From RPQJ01 sp044226195 (GTDB taxonomy: Bacteria; Pseudomonadota; Gammaproteobacteria; Steroidobacterales; Steroidobacteraceae), in NCBI GenBank assembly GCA_044226195.1, contig JBGAHO010000004.1, forward strand, positions 1 to 64,000: DNA of 64,000 nucleotides, given 5' to 3'. Below are positions 44,487 to 53,307 of the stretch, piece after piece. How positions within the stretch are numbered: the first letter of the stretch is position 1; every line of letters begins with the position of its first letter. The notes under the pieces are model-generated. The model was not told the DNA's origin, ran no database searches, and worked only from the letters and a program-made list of their open reading frames with translations. A program made the position numbers and the translations under genes.

Positions 44487-45188
44487 TCAGCCGATCAGGT
44501 CGGCGAGGCCGCGCACCCCGTCGAATCCGGGCGCGGCCCCGTGCGCGGGCCGCGTCGAGTCCGGCTGCAGCACCTGGTAGACCCACGCGATGCCCGCTGC
44601 GCGCGCAGCGGCGATCACGGCGACGCTGTCGTCGACGAACAGCGTGCGCGACGGCACCACGCCGTGCGCCTGCTCGAGCCGCGCCCAGAACGCGGCCGCT
44701 TCCTTCGGCGCCCCGAACTCGTGCGACGAGATCAGTTCGTCGAAATGCCGGCCGAGCCCGGTCTGTCCGTCCTTGACCGCCAGGCTGACGGGGTGCGCGT
44801 TGGTCGTGAGCAGCAGGCGCTTGCCGAGCGCGCGCACGTGCCCGAGGAACGCGAGCGCGCCGTCGAGGTAGCGGATCTCGTGGCGCAGGTCGTGCTTGAG
44901 CGACGCGAGGTCGAGGCCGAGGTCGTCGCTCCAGTGATCGACGCAATACCACTCCAGCGTGCCGCGCCTCGCCTCGAACCGGCGCATCAGTTCCGCCGTG
45001 CCCTCGGCATGCGACAGGCCGCGCGCCGCGGCCCAGCGCTGCGGCAGCACCTCGAGCCAGAACAGGTTGTCGAAGCGCTGGTCCAGCACCGTGCCGTCCA
45101 TGTCGAGGCACACGGTGTCGATGCGGTCCCAGTCGGGTCGACGCGCCACGCGCGTCGGGTCGGAGAGGTCGTTCACGGCGCGCAGCAT
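44487..45188 (-). CDS. HAD family nucleotidase (YrfG-like GMP/IMP nucleotidase)
   Basis: The 233-residue HAD phosphatase has motif I TVCLDMDGTVLDQRFDN, motif II LLLTTNAHP and motif IV RTLFVDDSVAVIAAARAAG. The DQRFDNLFWLEVLPQRWA cap region and HEFGAPKEAAAFWARL are typical of E. coli YrfG, which dephosphorylates purine mononucleotides. It is divergent from cysQ, another phosphatase of nucleotides. The start could be this ATG or the GTG four codons later. Confidence 0.9.
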   Translation of the reverse strand: MLRAVNDLSDPTRVARRPDWDRIDTVCLDMDGTVLDQRFDNLFWLEVLPQRWAAARGLSHAEGTAELMRRFEARRGTLEWYCVDHWSDDLGLDLASLKHDLRHEIRYLDGALAFLGHVRALGKRLLLTTNAHPVSLAVKDGQTGLGRHFDELISSHEFGAPKEAAAFWARLEQAHGVVPSRTLFVDDSVAVIAAARAAGIAWVYQVLQPDSTRPAHGAAPGFDGVRGLADLIG

Positions 45189-45260
45189 ACGATGCGCCGC
45201 AGGGCGGCGTGAGGGGCGGCTATGATACGGCCCGTTGCGTGCGCCGCCCTGGAGACCGAC

Positions 45261-46067
45261 TTGAGCCAGACGATCCCGGACCCGACCCGCCTGCTGCCGG
45301 CCCTGCTGGCGCTGGTGGCCGATGCCGAACAGGCGATCCTCGCGGTGTACGCCTCCGGGCACGACGTCGAGTACAAGCAGGACGATTCGCCGATCACGCG
45401 CGCCGATCGCGCCGCGCACGACATCCTGAGCGCCGGGCTCGCGCGGCTCACACCCTCGGTGCCCGTGCTGTCGGAAGAATCGGCGGAGCAGCACGCGCGC
45501 GAGGTGCGCGGCGGCTGGCGGGAATTCTGGCTGGTCGACCCGCTCGACGGCACCAAGGAATTCATCAATCGCAACGGCGAGTTCACCGTGAACGTGGCGC
45601 TGATCCGCGACCACCGCCCGGTGCTGGGCGTCGTCGGCGCGCCCGTTCTCGGCCTGACCTACTACGGCGCCGAAGGGCTCGGCGCGTTCCGGGTACGGGG
45701 CGGCGAGGCGCCGGAGCGCATCCAGGTGCGCGCCGCGGCCGACCCGCTGATCGTGGTCGGCAGCCGGTCGCACCGGGGCGATTCGCTCGATGCGGTGCTC
45801 GCGAAGCTCGGCCCGCACGACATGCGGCCGATGGGCAGTTCGCTCAAGTTCTGCCTCGTGGCCGAGGGCTCCGCGGATTTCTATCCCCGGCTGGGCCCGA
45901 CCATGGAATGGGACACGGCAGCCGCGCAGGCGGTGGTCGAGGCGGCCGGCGGCGCGGTGACGACGCTCGACGGTCGGCCGCTGCGCTACAACGAGCGCGA
46001 CACCCTGCTGAACCCGCACTTCCTGGCCGTCGGCGATGCCCGGCGCGAGTGGCACCGGCTGTTCTGA
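45261..46067 (+). CDS. cysQ: 3'(2'),5'-bisphosphate nucleotidase
   Basis: The inositol-monophosphatase-fold enzyme (268 residues from the TTG) hydrolyses 3'-phosphoadenosine 5'-phosphate from sulfate assimilation. It shows KQDDSPITRADRAAHDIL, LSEES, the metal-binding WLVDPLDGTKEFINRNGEFTVNVALI and GPTMEWDTAAAQAVVEAAGG. TTG at 45261 has GGAG six nt upstream and gives the usual N terminus; an ATG at 45222 in frame overlaps a TATGAT promoter-like hexamer and adds 13 unconserved residues, but cannot be excluded. Confidence 0.94.
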   Translation: MSQTIPDPTRLLPALLALVADAEQAILAVYASGHDVEYKQDDSPITRADRAAHDILSAGLARLTPSVPVLSEESAEQHAREVRGGWREFWLVDPLDGTKEFINRNGEFTVNVALIRDHRPVLGVVGAPVLGLTYYGAEGLGAFRVRGGEAPERIQVRAAADPLIVVGSRSHRGDSLDAVLAKLGPHDMRPMGSSLKFCLVAEGSADFYPRLGPTMEWDTAAAQAVVEAAGGAVTTLDGRPLRYNERDTLLNPHFLAVGDARREWHRLF

Positions 46068-46073
46068 GCACCC

Positions 46074-46379
46074 ATGGAGCTGAGCTGGGGCCTGCTGATG
46101 TTGCTGGTCGCGGGAGCGGCGGTCGGCTGGTTCTGGCAGGACTCGCTGGCCGCCCGCGAGCGCGCCAACGAGGAAGCGCTCGACACCTGCCGCTCGATCG
46201 GCGCGGCCCTGTTGCACGGGACCGTGGCGTTCCAGTCGCTGCGCCTCGTGCGCCCGCGGGGCGGCGCCGTCGTCATCGAGCGCACCTACCTCTTCGAATA
46301 CACCCTCGACGGCGCCAACGTGCTGCAGGGCTTCCTGGTGATGACCGGCCGGCACGTCGAGACCCTCGGCCTGCAATAG
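46074..46379 (+). CDS. DUF3301 family membrane protein
   Basis: The 101-residue protein has one N-terminal membrane segment (LLMLLVAGAAVGWFWQDSLAARERA) and a soluble part with CRSIGAALLHGTVAF and RTYLFEYTLDG. These features fit DUF3301, a small inner-membrane protein family found next to cysQ in gammaproteobacteria. The function is unknown. It starts six bp after cysQ. Confidence 0.87.
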   Translation: MELSWGLLMLLVAGAAVGWFWQDSLAARERANEEALDTCRSIGAALLHGTVAFQSLRLVRPRGGAVVIERTYLFEYTLDGANVLQGFLVMTGRHVETLGLQ

Positions 46380-46456
46380 CCGCCACGGGCTATCCCCTTT
46401 TCCCCTCGCCGGGACTAAGCTACTGGCCGGATTGGAGAATTGACGACCCCGGCGCC

Positions 46457-46681
46457 ATGACCGACGAGCAGGACAACGTCGAGACGGAGACCTTCCAGCG
46501 GCTGACGCGCCTGCGCCAGCTGCGCATCGAGCACCGCGACCTGGATGACGTCATCCATCGCCTTCAGCTGGACCTCTACGTCGACCAGGTGCAGATGCGC
46601 CGGCTCAAGAAGCGCAAGCTGATGCTGAAGGACCAGATTGCGCGCCTGGAGAGCCAGCTGATCCCCGACCTGAACGCCTGA
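46457..46681 (+). CDS. DUF465 (YdcH-like) family protein
   Basis: The 74-residue, highly charged protein is almost entirely helical: FQRLTRLRQLRIEHRDLDDVIHRLQ followed by RRLKKRKLMLKDQIARLES. The helix-hairpin with LKKRKLxLKD is the DUF465 hallmark. Function is unknown; coiled-coil pairing is likely. It lies 77 bp after the DUF3301 gene and four bases before the MscS gene. Confidence 0.88.
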   Translation: MTDEQDNVETETFQRLTRLRQLRIEHRDLDDVIHRLQLDLYVDQVQMRRLKKRKLMLKDQIARLESQLIPDLNA

Positions 46682-46685
46682 GCCG

Positions 46686-48026
46686 ATGGCGCAGCTCCTG
46701 CAATCGGCCGCGGACCAGCTCGCGCACCTCTTCGAACCGGCCAACCTCGTCCAGCTCGCCGTCATCGGCGCGTCGATCGCGCTCGGCTGGTGGCTCGCGC
46801 GCCTGTGGCGCCGTTGGCTCACTCCCGCGACCGCGACCCCGGCGGCGTCCCGAGCGCTCGCCGATCACGTGCGCGAGGCACTGTGGGTCGTCGCACCGAT
46901 CGCCACGACGCTGCTGATCCTCGCCACGGCCGACGGGCTGCTGCACGCGACGCGCTCGCCCGTGAACTACGTGCTCACGGCGGTGCAGCTGACCGGCCTG
47001 CTGCTGCTGATCCGCCTCGCCGTCTACGTGCTGCGCGCCTCGCTCGGGGCCCGCGCCCGCATCAAGGGCTGGGGCACGCCGCTCAGCGTCGTGATCTGGC
47101 TGTTCGCATCGCTGCACTACCTCGGCTGGGGCCGCGAAGTCATCACGGTCCTCGACGACATCGGCATCGAGGCCGGCAGCACGCGCATCTCCGTCTGGTC
47201 GGTGACCAAGCTGCTCGTCACCGTCAGCGTGTTCGTGGTCATCGCGATGTGGGTCTCGCGCTGGCTCGAGCGGCGGGTGCTCAAGCTCGATGCCCTCGCG
47301 CCGAACATGCGCATCGGCATCGCCAAGTTCGTGCAGGCGTTCCTCGTCGGCCTGTCCGTGCTGGTGGGCCTCAACGCCGCGGGCCTCGATCTCACCACGC
47401 TCAACGTACTGACCGGCGCGATCGGCATCGGCCTCGGCTTCGGCCTGCAGAGCATCGCGGCCAATTTCGTCAGCGGCTTCGTGCTGCTGATGGACCGCTC
47501 GATCAAGCCCGGCGACGTGATCAGCTTCACCGGCACCATGGGCACCACCACCGAGGGCTTCGGCTGGGTGGAGGAACTGCGCGGGCGCTACGTCGTGGTG
47601 CGCGACCGCGACGGCGTCGAGACGCTGGTGCCGAACCAGCAGCTCATCAACAACCCGGTGATCAACTGGAGCTACACCGACCCGCGCGTGCGCCTGAAGC
47701 TGCCGATCCGCATCAGCTACCAGGACGACCCGGAACTCGCCATGCGCCTGCTGATCCAGGCGACCGAAGGACACCGGCGCATCATCCACGACCCGGCGCC
47801 GGTGGCGCGCCTCATGGGCTTCGGGGACAGCGGCATCGAACTCGAACTGCGCTTCTGGATCCCGGACCCGCAGGAAGGCGTCAACAACGTGCGCTCCGAC
47901 GTCAACCGCACGATCTGGCGCCTGTTCAAGGAAAACGGCGTGACGATGCCGGTGGCGCAGCGCGAGATCCGCGTGCAGATGAACGGGCCCGCGCCCGGGG
48001 ACCTGCGTCCCGCCGCCGACGACTGA
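46686..48026 (+). CDS. MscS-like mechanosensitive channel
   Basis: The 446-residue channel has about five membrane helices, the pore-lining helix GLDLTTLNVLTGAIGIGLGFGLQSIAANFVSG, and the MscS beta domain start DRSIKPGDVISF, then GRYVVVRDRDGVETLVPNQQLINNPVINWS. The C-terminal alpha/beta vestibule ends EIRVQMNGPAPG. It should release osmolytes on hypo-osmotic shock. It is larger than MscS (286) and smaller than MscK, comparable to YjeP/YbdG-like paralogues. Confidence 0.94.
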   Translation: MAQLLQSAADQLAHLFEPANLVQLAVIGASIALGWWLARLWRRWLTPATATPAASRALADHVREALWVVAPIATTLLILATADGLLHATRSPVNYVLTAVQLTGLLLLIRLAVYVLRASLGARARIKGWGTPLSVVIWLFASLHYLGWGREVITVLDDIGIEAGSTRISVWSVTKLLVTVSVFVVIAMWVSRWLERRVLKLDALAPNMRIGIAKFVQAFLVGLSVLVGLNAAGLDLTTLNVLTGAIGIGLGFGLQSIAANFVSGFVLLMDRSIKPGDVISFTGTMGTTTEGFGWVEELRGRYVVVRDRDGVETLVPNQQLINNPVINWSYTDPRVRLKLPIRISYQDDPELAMRLLIQATEGHRRIIHDPAPVARLMGFGDSGIELELRFWIPDPQEGVNNVRSDVNRTIWRLFKENGVTMPVAQREIRVQMNGPAPGDLRPAADD

Positions 48027-48033
48027 GGCCGCC

Positions 48034-48456
48034 GTGCCGATCGACGTCGACACGCACCGCGCCATTCCCGACGAGCTCGTCGAGTTCCGGGCCGTGCGCG
48101 CCTCCGGGCCGGGCGGCCAGAACGTCAACAAGGTGTCGAACGCCGTGGAACTGCGCTTCGACAGCGCCGCCTGGGACGCGCTGTGGCCGACGGCGCGGAC
48201 CCGGTTGCGCCGCATCGCCGGCCGCCGCATGACCGACGAGGGCCTCATCGTGATCGATGCGCAGCGGCTGCGCTCGCAGGAGCAGAATCGCGCGGACGCG
48301 GTGGACCGGCTGGTGGCCATGATCCGCGAGGCGTTGATCGAGCCCAAGCCGCGGCGGCCGACCAGGCCGACGCGCGCGTCGAAGGAACGCCGGCTCGAGC
48401 ACAAGGCCCGGGCGTCGAAGGTGAAGCAGCTGCGCAAGGTGCGCAGCTTCGACTGA
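48034..48456 (+). CDS. arfB: Alternative ribosome-rescue factor ArfB
   Basis: The 140-residue protein has the peptidyl-tRNA hydrolase motif ASGPGGQNVNKVSNAVELRF and a basic tail (SKERRLEHKARASKVKQLRKVRS) that in ArfB/YaeJ inserts in the empty mRNA channel of stalled ribosomes. Unlike release factors there is no codon-recognition domain. GTG start at 48034, seven bp after the MscS stop. Confidence 0.96.
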   Translation: MPIDVDTHRAIPDELVEFRAVRASGPGGQNVNKVSNAVELRFDSAAWDALWPTARTRLRRIAGRRMTDEGLIVIDAQRLRSQEQNRADAVDRLVAMIREALIEPKPRRPTRPTRASKERRLEHKARASKVKQLRKVRSFD

Positions 48457-48470
48457 ACGCGGGAGGCGAC

Positions 48471-48989
48471 ATGGCGGTAGCGACGAGGAAGGTCGCGGTC
48501 CTCGTGTTCTGGTGCTTAAGCGCGGCAGGGCTCGCGGCCTGCGGCGGTGCGAGGCCGCCTGCTCCGGTCGTCGACCCGGACTCGGTCACGGCGTCATACG
48601 ACCCGGGCGCATCGCCCACCGACACGGTGACGACGTACCTCGCCGCCATGGCAGCTCACGAGGGTTCGCCGGACCTCGACCTCTACACGGACGCCAGCCG
48701 CGAGCGCATGGGCGGGCGCACGATGGGGCCCGGCCCGATGGACACGCTGGTGCGCACCTACGGCACCTGTCCCGCGCCCGAGGCCCGCGAACAGGGCGAA
48801 TACGCGGTGGTCGAGCACCCGGGCGAGGACGGCCGCTGCTCGCCGTGGTTCCTCGAGCGCGGTGCGGACGGGCTGTGGCGCCTCGACTTCGTCGCCATGG
48901 GCGACGCGATCCGCTTCGACGATCACAACCGGTGGCGCATCGCCAACCGCGCGGCGCTCGGGCCGTACGCCTTCGCGTTCGACGAGTGA
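48471..48989 (+). CDS. Hypothetical lipoprotein
   Basis: The 172-residue product has a lipoprotein signal (VAVLVFWCLSAAGLAACGG; lipobox LAAC) and a Pro-rich linker, then a compact domain with a Cys pair (TCPAPEAR and GRCSPWF). The ending DGLWRLDFVAMGDAIRFDDHNRWRI resembles small NTF2-like/DUF4878-type periplasmic domains, but no family can be asserted. GGGAGG lies four bases before the ATG. It converges on plsB with 22 bp between stops. Confidence 0.75.
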   Translation: MAVATRKVAVLVFWCLSAAGLAACGGARPPAPVVDPDSVTASYDPGASPTDTVTTYLAAMAAHEGSPDLDLYTDASRERMGGRTMGPGPMDTLVRTYGTCPAPEAREQGEYAVVEHPGEDGRCSPWFLERGADGLWRLDFVAMGDAIRFDDHNRWRIANRAALGPYAFAFDE

Positions 48990-49011
48990 CGCGCTCCGCG
49001 GACCGCGCGGC

Positions 49012-51474
49012 TCAGCGGTGCACGACCTGCAGGATGGAGTTGCGGATCTGCTCCTGCAGCACCAGCTGCGCGTCGGCGGCAATCGCCTGGAGCATCGCGT
49101 CGTCGTAGTCGAGCTTGCCGTCCGGCGTGATGCGCAGCACCTCGCGCCGGCGCAGCAGGTCGATGAAGTTGCTGAAGAGCGCCTTGTCGAAGAACTCGGG
49201 AGCGTTCAGCTCGTAGAGCATCGACATGCGCTGGGCCGTGAGCTGGCACTGGTTCTCGAGCGCATCCTGCGTGACCCGGCCGCTGCCCGACTTGATGAGC
49301 AGCGAGATCGCGAGATAGAAGCGCTCGATGATCGGCACGGTCGCGCGCGCCAGCACCGACAGCTGCACCGCCTCGATGGTCTCGGTCGCCGGGCGATGCC
49401 AGACGCTGCGGTCCTCGGACGCCGTGAGCAGCCCGTGGTTCAGCAGGTCCTCGAGCAGCTCGTCCACCACGCCGGGCAGCTCGTCTTCGGTCCAGCGCAG
49501 GAAGTATTCGTCCGCCACGTAGGGGAACACGCGCCATGCGAGCCGGTGGAGGTCCTCGCGCCGGACCGCGGGATTGTTGAGGAAGGCGCAGGCGAGCAGC
49601 GACGGCATCAGCAGCAGGTGCAGCACGTTGTTGCGGTAGTAGCTCGCGAGGACCGCCGTCTCCTCCGTCATGTCGATGATGTCGCCCAGCGCGTGCCGGT
49701 GACGGCGCAGCACGCCCATGGACTCGCCGTAGCGGATCATCGACTGGCCGTCGAGCTGAGTGACCCAGACCCGCGACGAGTACGGCGCCTGGCGCAGCAG
49801 CGACGAATACAGTTCGAGCTGCCGCGCGAGGTCCGCCTCGCCCATGCTCTGGCGCGGCGTCGCGAGCAGCACCAGCCCGAGCAGGTTGATCGGCGACACG
49901 CAGGCCGCCGCGTTGACCCGCGTCATGATGCGGTGCGCGAGGTCGCTCGCGAGCGGCGTCACCCAGCCCGGGCGGTCGTCGTTCACCGGCTCGTCGCGGT
50001 TCCACGCCGGGTAGTGTTCCTGGATCACCGGGTCGAGCGGCAGGGGCTCGCCGAAGCTCACGTACACCTTGCCGAAGCGGCTGCGCAGCTCGGGCAGGGT
50101 CTTCAGCATGCCGAGGATCGATTCCTTTTCCTTCGGGCGGCCGGACAGCTCGCCGATGTAGGTGCGCGCTTCGACCACGCGCTCGTAGCCGAAGTACACC
50201 GGCACGAACACCACCGGGCGCGACGGCTCGCGCACGTAGCTGCGCACCGTCATCGCGATCATGCCGGTCTTCGGCTGCAGCAGGCGGCCCGTGCGGCTGC
50301 GCCCGCCCTCGATGAAGTACTCGATGGAATGCCCGCGCGCCATCATCTGCGCGAGGTACTTCGAGAACACCGACGAGTACAGGACGTTGCCGCCGAAGCT
50401 GCGCCGCAGGAAGAACGCGCCGCCGCGACGCAGCAGCGAGCCGACCACGGGCATGTTGAGGTTGATGCCCGCCGCGATGTGCGGCACGACGAAGCCCTTG
50501 TGGTAGACCACGTAGGAGAGCAGCAGGTAGTCCATGTGGCTGCGGTGGCAGGGCACGTAGACGATCTCGCTGCCCTCGCCCACCGACTGCAGGCTCGAGA
50601 AGTTCACCAGCTCGACGCCGTCGTACAGCCGGTTCCACAGCCGGCCGAGGATCCCCGACATGAAGACCACGAAGGGATACGAGTAGTTGGCCGCGATCTC
50701 GTAGGCGTAGGCGCGCGCGACCCTGAGCGCGTCGCGGCGCGACAGGTCCTTCGCCTTCATCTCGGTGCGCACGGCCTCGCGGACGGCCTCGGTGCGCAGC
50801 ACCTGCGCGACGATGGTGCGCCGGTGCGAGAGGTCGGGGCCGATGGTGGCGATGCGCTGGTTGCGGAACTGGGTGCGCAACTGGCGCCACAGGCGGCGCG
50901 GACCGCGCGGCATGCCGCGCGTCTCGGCGAGCGAAGGCTGCAGCGGCAGAGGCTCGCCGTACAGCACGACGAGGTTGCTGGCGTTGATCAGCAGCGAGAG
51001 GAACTTGCGGAAGCGGCCGCCGATGTCCCAACCCTCGGCGATCATCATGCGGAACCAGGCCCGCTCGCGCTCCGGCGCGCGTCCCCAGAACAGGCTGACC
51101 GGCACGATGTCCGCTTCGAAGGTGATGTCGGCGGCCGCGGCGCCGCAGAGGATGCGCAGCGCGTCCGGCATGCGCCGGTCGACGCGCAGGCCGAAGAAGC
51201 CGATGCGCCGCTCGAGGAAGAAGATGCTGCGGCGGAGCAGCGTGCCCGAGCCGAGCGGCTGCAGCGGCATCGGCAGGCCGCGCTCGCGGCACACGTATTC
51301 GAGCACGGCGAAGTCGACCACGCTGCGCTTCTCGAGCGCGTAGACGACCGGCCGGCCGCGGCCGAGTCGCTCGCGCACGTCGTCCGGCAGGACCGACGGG
51401 CGGACCCACCAGCGCACCAGCCAGCGCACGAGCGGCAGCAGCAGCCGCTCGAAGAAGGTGAATTCCCGCCTCAT
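49012..51474 (-). CDS. plsB: Glycerol-3-phosphate 1-O-acyltransferase
   Basis: The 820-residue membrane-bound acyltransferase makes 1-acyl-glycerol-3-phosphate, the first step of phospholipid synthesis. The four acyltransferase blocks are present: YVPCHRSHMDYLLLSYVVY (HX4D), AGINLNMPVVGSLLRRGGAFFLRR within two motifs, IEYFIEGGRSRTGRLLQPKTGM and RPVVFVPVYFGYE. Length matches the E. coli enzyme (about 807). Its ATG overlaps the stop of the upstream methyltransferase (ATGA), so the pair is coupled. Confidence 0.97.
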   Translation of the reverse strand: MRREFTFFERLLLPLVRWLVRWWVRPSVLPDDVRERLGRGRPVVYALEKRSVVDFAVLEYVCRERGLPMPLQPLGSGTLLRRSIFFLERRIGFFGLRVDRRMPDALRILCGAAAADITFEADIVPVSLFWGRAPERERAWFRMMIAEGWDIGGRFRKFLSLLINASNLVVLYGEPLPLQPSLAETRGMPRGPRRLWRQLRTQFRNQRIATIGPDLSHRRTIVAQVLRTEAVREAVRTEMKAKDLSRRDALRVARAYAYEIAANYSYPFVVFMSGILGRLWNRLYDGVELVNFSSLQSVGEGSEIVYVPCHRSHMDYLLLSYVVYHKGFVVPHIAAGINLNMPVVGSLLRRGGAFFLRRSFGGNVLYSSVFSKYLAQMMARGHSIEYFIEGGRSRTGRLLQPKTGMIAMTVRSYVREPSRPVVFVPVYFGYERVVEARTYIGELSGRPKEKESILGMLKTLPELRSRFGKVYVSFGEPLPLDPVIQEHYPAWNRDEPVNDDRPGWVTPLASDLAHRIMTRVNAAACVSPINLLGLVLLATPRQSMGEADLARQLELYSSLLRQAPYSSRVWVTQLDGQSMIRYGESMGVLRRHRHALGDIIDMTEETAVLASYYRNNVLHLLLMPSLLACAFLNNPAVRREDLHRLAWRVFPYVADEYFLRWTEDELPGVVDELLEDLLNHGLLTASEDRSVWHRPATETIEAVQLSVLARATVPIIERFYLAISLLIKSGSGRVTQDALENQCQLTAQRMSMLYELNAPEFFDKALFSNFIDLLRRREVLRITPDGKLDYDDAMLQAIAADAQLVLQEQIRNSILQVVHR

Positions 51475-52139
51475 CCGGGCAGCCGGCCGCCCACGATCAG
51501 GTGCCGGTCGGACACGGTCCGCACCTGCAGGCCCGCCAACCCGGCCTCGGCCAGTTGCGCGCGCACCTCGTCCGGCGAGAACGCGGCGCACAGCGACTGG
51601 AAGAAGTCTTGCTTCAGCACCTCGGGCTCGCCGCCCGAATAACGCTCGACGATCGCCCGGGCGGCCTCCTCGGACTCGGGGCGGAACAGGTCCATGACCA
51701 GCACGGCCGCCCCCGGCGCGCCGGCGAGGCGCACCGAGCGCCACAGGCCCTGCGGATCGTGCAGGTGATGCAGCAGGCTGTTGCTGGTGATCGCGTCATA
51801 GGCCGGGCGCGGCAGGCGCGCGCCGGGCAGGATGCCCTCGATGAACTGCACGCGGTCCCGCAGGTCCGGCAGGTTCGCGAGGCGAGCCTCGCCGTGCGCG
51901 AGCATCGCCCGCGACCCGTCGAGCCCGTGCACCGTGAGCCCGGGGCAGCGCTGCGCGAGGCGCAGGACGATGTCGCCGGGGCCGCAGCCGAGGTCGAGCA
52001 CGGCCCCGCGCGTGAGCGCCGGGAATTCGGCCACGAACGCGTCGACGAAGCGCTGGTTGGGCTCGGCGAAATCGGCGTTGGCATACGCCAGCGCCTGCTC
52101 CGACTCGTCCATGAGCTCGGGCTCGGGAATTCTCTGCAT
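51471..52139 (-). CDS. Class I SAM-dependent methyltransferase
   Basis: The 222-residue Rossmann-fold protein has motif I VLDLGCGPGDIVLRLAQR, the acidic loop GLDGSRAMLA, and ITSNSLLHHLHDPQGLWRSV. The preference for LHHLHDP resembles methyltransferases acting on small molecules or lipids. The substrate is unknown. Four-base overlap with plsB suggests a link to phospholipid or membrane metabolism. The ATG at 52139 gives a usual length. Confidence 0.87.
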   Translation of the reverse strand: MQRIPEPELMDESEQALAYANADFAEPNQRFVDAFVAEFPALTRGAVLDLGCGPGDIVLRLAQRCPGLTVHGLDGSRAMLAHGEARLANLPDLRDRVQFIEGILPGARLPRPAYDAITSNSLLHHLHDPQGLWRSVRLAGAPGAAVLVMDLFRPESEEAARAIVERYSGGEPEVLKQDFFQSLCAAFSPDEVRAQLAEAGLAGLQVRTVSDRHLIVGGRLPG

Positions 52140-52166
52140 CGGAACCTGCTCCGGCGGCGGCCGGCC

Positions 52167-52448
52167 CTACTGTTGCGTGTCCTGTCCTGCGGCGTCACCG
52201 TCCGTCGCGGCCTCGATCGCCGCATCGGTGTGGGCCTTGTCCTGCATCACCGTGTCGTTCACGGAGCGCGCCTTGTCCTCGGTCCGGACCAGGTCGTCGA
52301 AGACCGTCTCGTCGGCGGTCCCCTGGCGCTCGTGCACGTCGGCGGTGGCCTCGGTCGACTCCTCGTCGGCCGGAGGCTCGGACGACCCACAGGCCACGAG
52401 GCCCGTGAGTACCAGCGCGGCAGCGGCTACTCTAGCCGTTCGGACCAT
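52167..52448 (-). CDS. Small acidic lipoprotein
   Basis: The 93-residue product has a lipoprotein signal (AAAALVLTGLVACGSS; lipobox LVAC) followed by a strongly acidic, Thr/Ala-rich chain without predicted fold (EESTEATADVHERQG, DGDAAGQDTQQ). No family recognised. It lies upstream of the methyltransferase-plsB pair on the same strand by 27 bp and may share its transcript. It is divergent from the SDR gene. Confidence 0.72.
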   Translation of the reverse strand: MVRTARVAAAALVLTGLVACGSSEPPADEESTEATADVHERQGTADETVFDDLVRTEDKARSVNDTVMQDKAHTDAAIEAATDGDAAGQDTQQ

Positions 52449-52497
52449 GCATCACCCCGCTCGCAAGGTGGGGCGAGTTTACCCCAGGGGGCTGGAA

Positions 52498-53301
52498 ATG
52501 AGCGCATTCGAGGGTCGGGTCGTCGTCGTCACGGGGGCCTCCGAAGGCATCGGCCGCGCCTTCTGCCGGGCCGTCGCCCCGCAACGGCCGAAGCTGGTCC
52601 TCGCCGCTCGCGCGCGCGAACGGCTCGAGTCCCTCGCCCGGGAATGCGAGGCCGACGGGGCGCAGACCCTCGTCGTGCCGACCGACGTCACCGACGAGGC
52701 GGCCTGCCGCGACCTGATCGAGACCGCGGTCCGGCATTTCGGCGCGCTCGACGTACTGGTCAACAACGCCGGCGGCACGATGTGGACCCGCCTCGACGAG
52801 ATCGTCGACACCTCGATCTTCGAGCGGCTGATGCGGCTCAACTACCTCGGCAGCGTCTACCCGACGTACTACGCCCTGCCCCACCTCAAGCGCTCGCAGG
52901 GCCGGCTCGTCGCGGTCGCCAGCATGGCGGGCCTGCTCGGCGTGCCGACGCGGACCGGGTACGCCGCCGCGAAGCACGCGGTCATCGGCTTCTTCGATTC
53001 GCTCCGGGTCGAGCTGATGGACGCCGGGGTCAGCGTGACGGTGGTCTGTCCCGATTTCGTGGTGTCCGAGATCCACAAGCGCGCGCTCGGCGCGGACGGA
53101 CGGCCCCTCGGCGACAATCCGATGACGGGCTCGAAGATCATGACGGCGGAACGCTGTGCCGAGCTGATGGTCGACGCGATCGGGCGGCGCGAGCGCCTGC
53201 TCGTCACGTCGGCGCGCGGCAAGCTCGGGCGGTGGATGCAGCTGCTGGCGCCGGGACGCGTCGACCGGATGACGGCGCGGGCGATCCGCGAGAAGCGCTG
53301 A
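52498..53301 (+). CDS. Short-chain dehydrogenase/reductase
   Basis: The 267-residue classical SDR has the NAD(P) motif VVVVTGASEGIGRAFCRA, VLVNNAGGTMW, the catalytic Ser region VAVASMAGLLGVPTRTGYAAAKHA with Tyr and Lys, and VCPDFVVSEIHKRAL. It resembles the DHRS7-like SDRs that have a membrane-proximal role in higher organisms, but the substrate is unknown. The long open frame upstream of 52498 is not conserved. Confidence 0.92.
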   Translation: MSAFEGRVVVVTGASEGIGRAFCRAVAPQRPKLVLAARARERLESLARECEADGAQTLVVPTDVTDEAACRDLIETAVRHFGALDVLVNNAGGTMWTRLDEIVDTSIFERLMRLNYLGSVYPTYYALPHLKRSQGRLVAVASMAGLLGVPTRTGYAAAKHAVIGFFDSLRVELMDAGVSVTVVCPDFVVSEIHKRALGADGRPLGDNPMTGSKIMTAERCAELMVDAIGRRERLLVTSARGKLGRWMQLLAPGRVDRMTARAIREKR

Positions 53302-53307
53302 GGCGCC

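Noticed and set aside
48862..51642. Long plus-strand frame opposite plsB
   Set aside because: Shadow; PlsB acyltransferase blocks are all on the minus strand.
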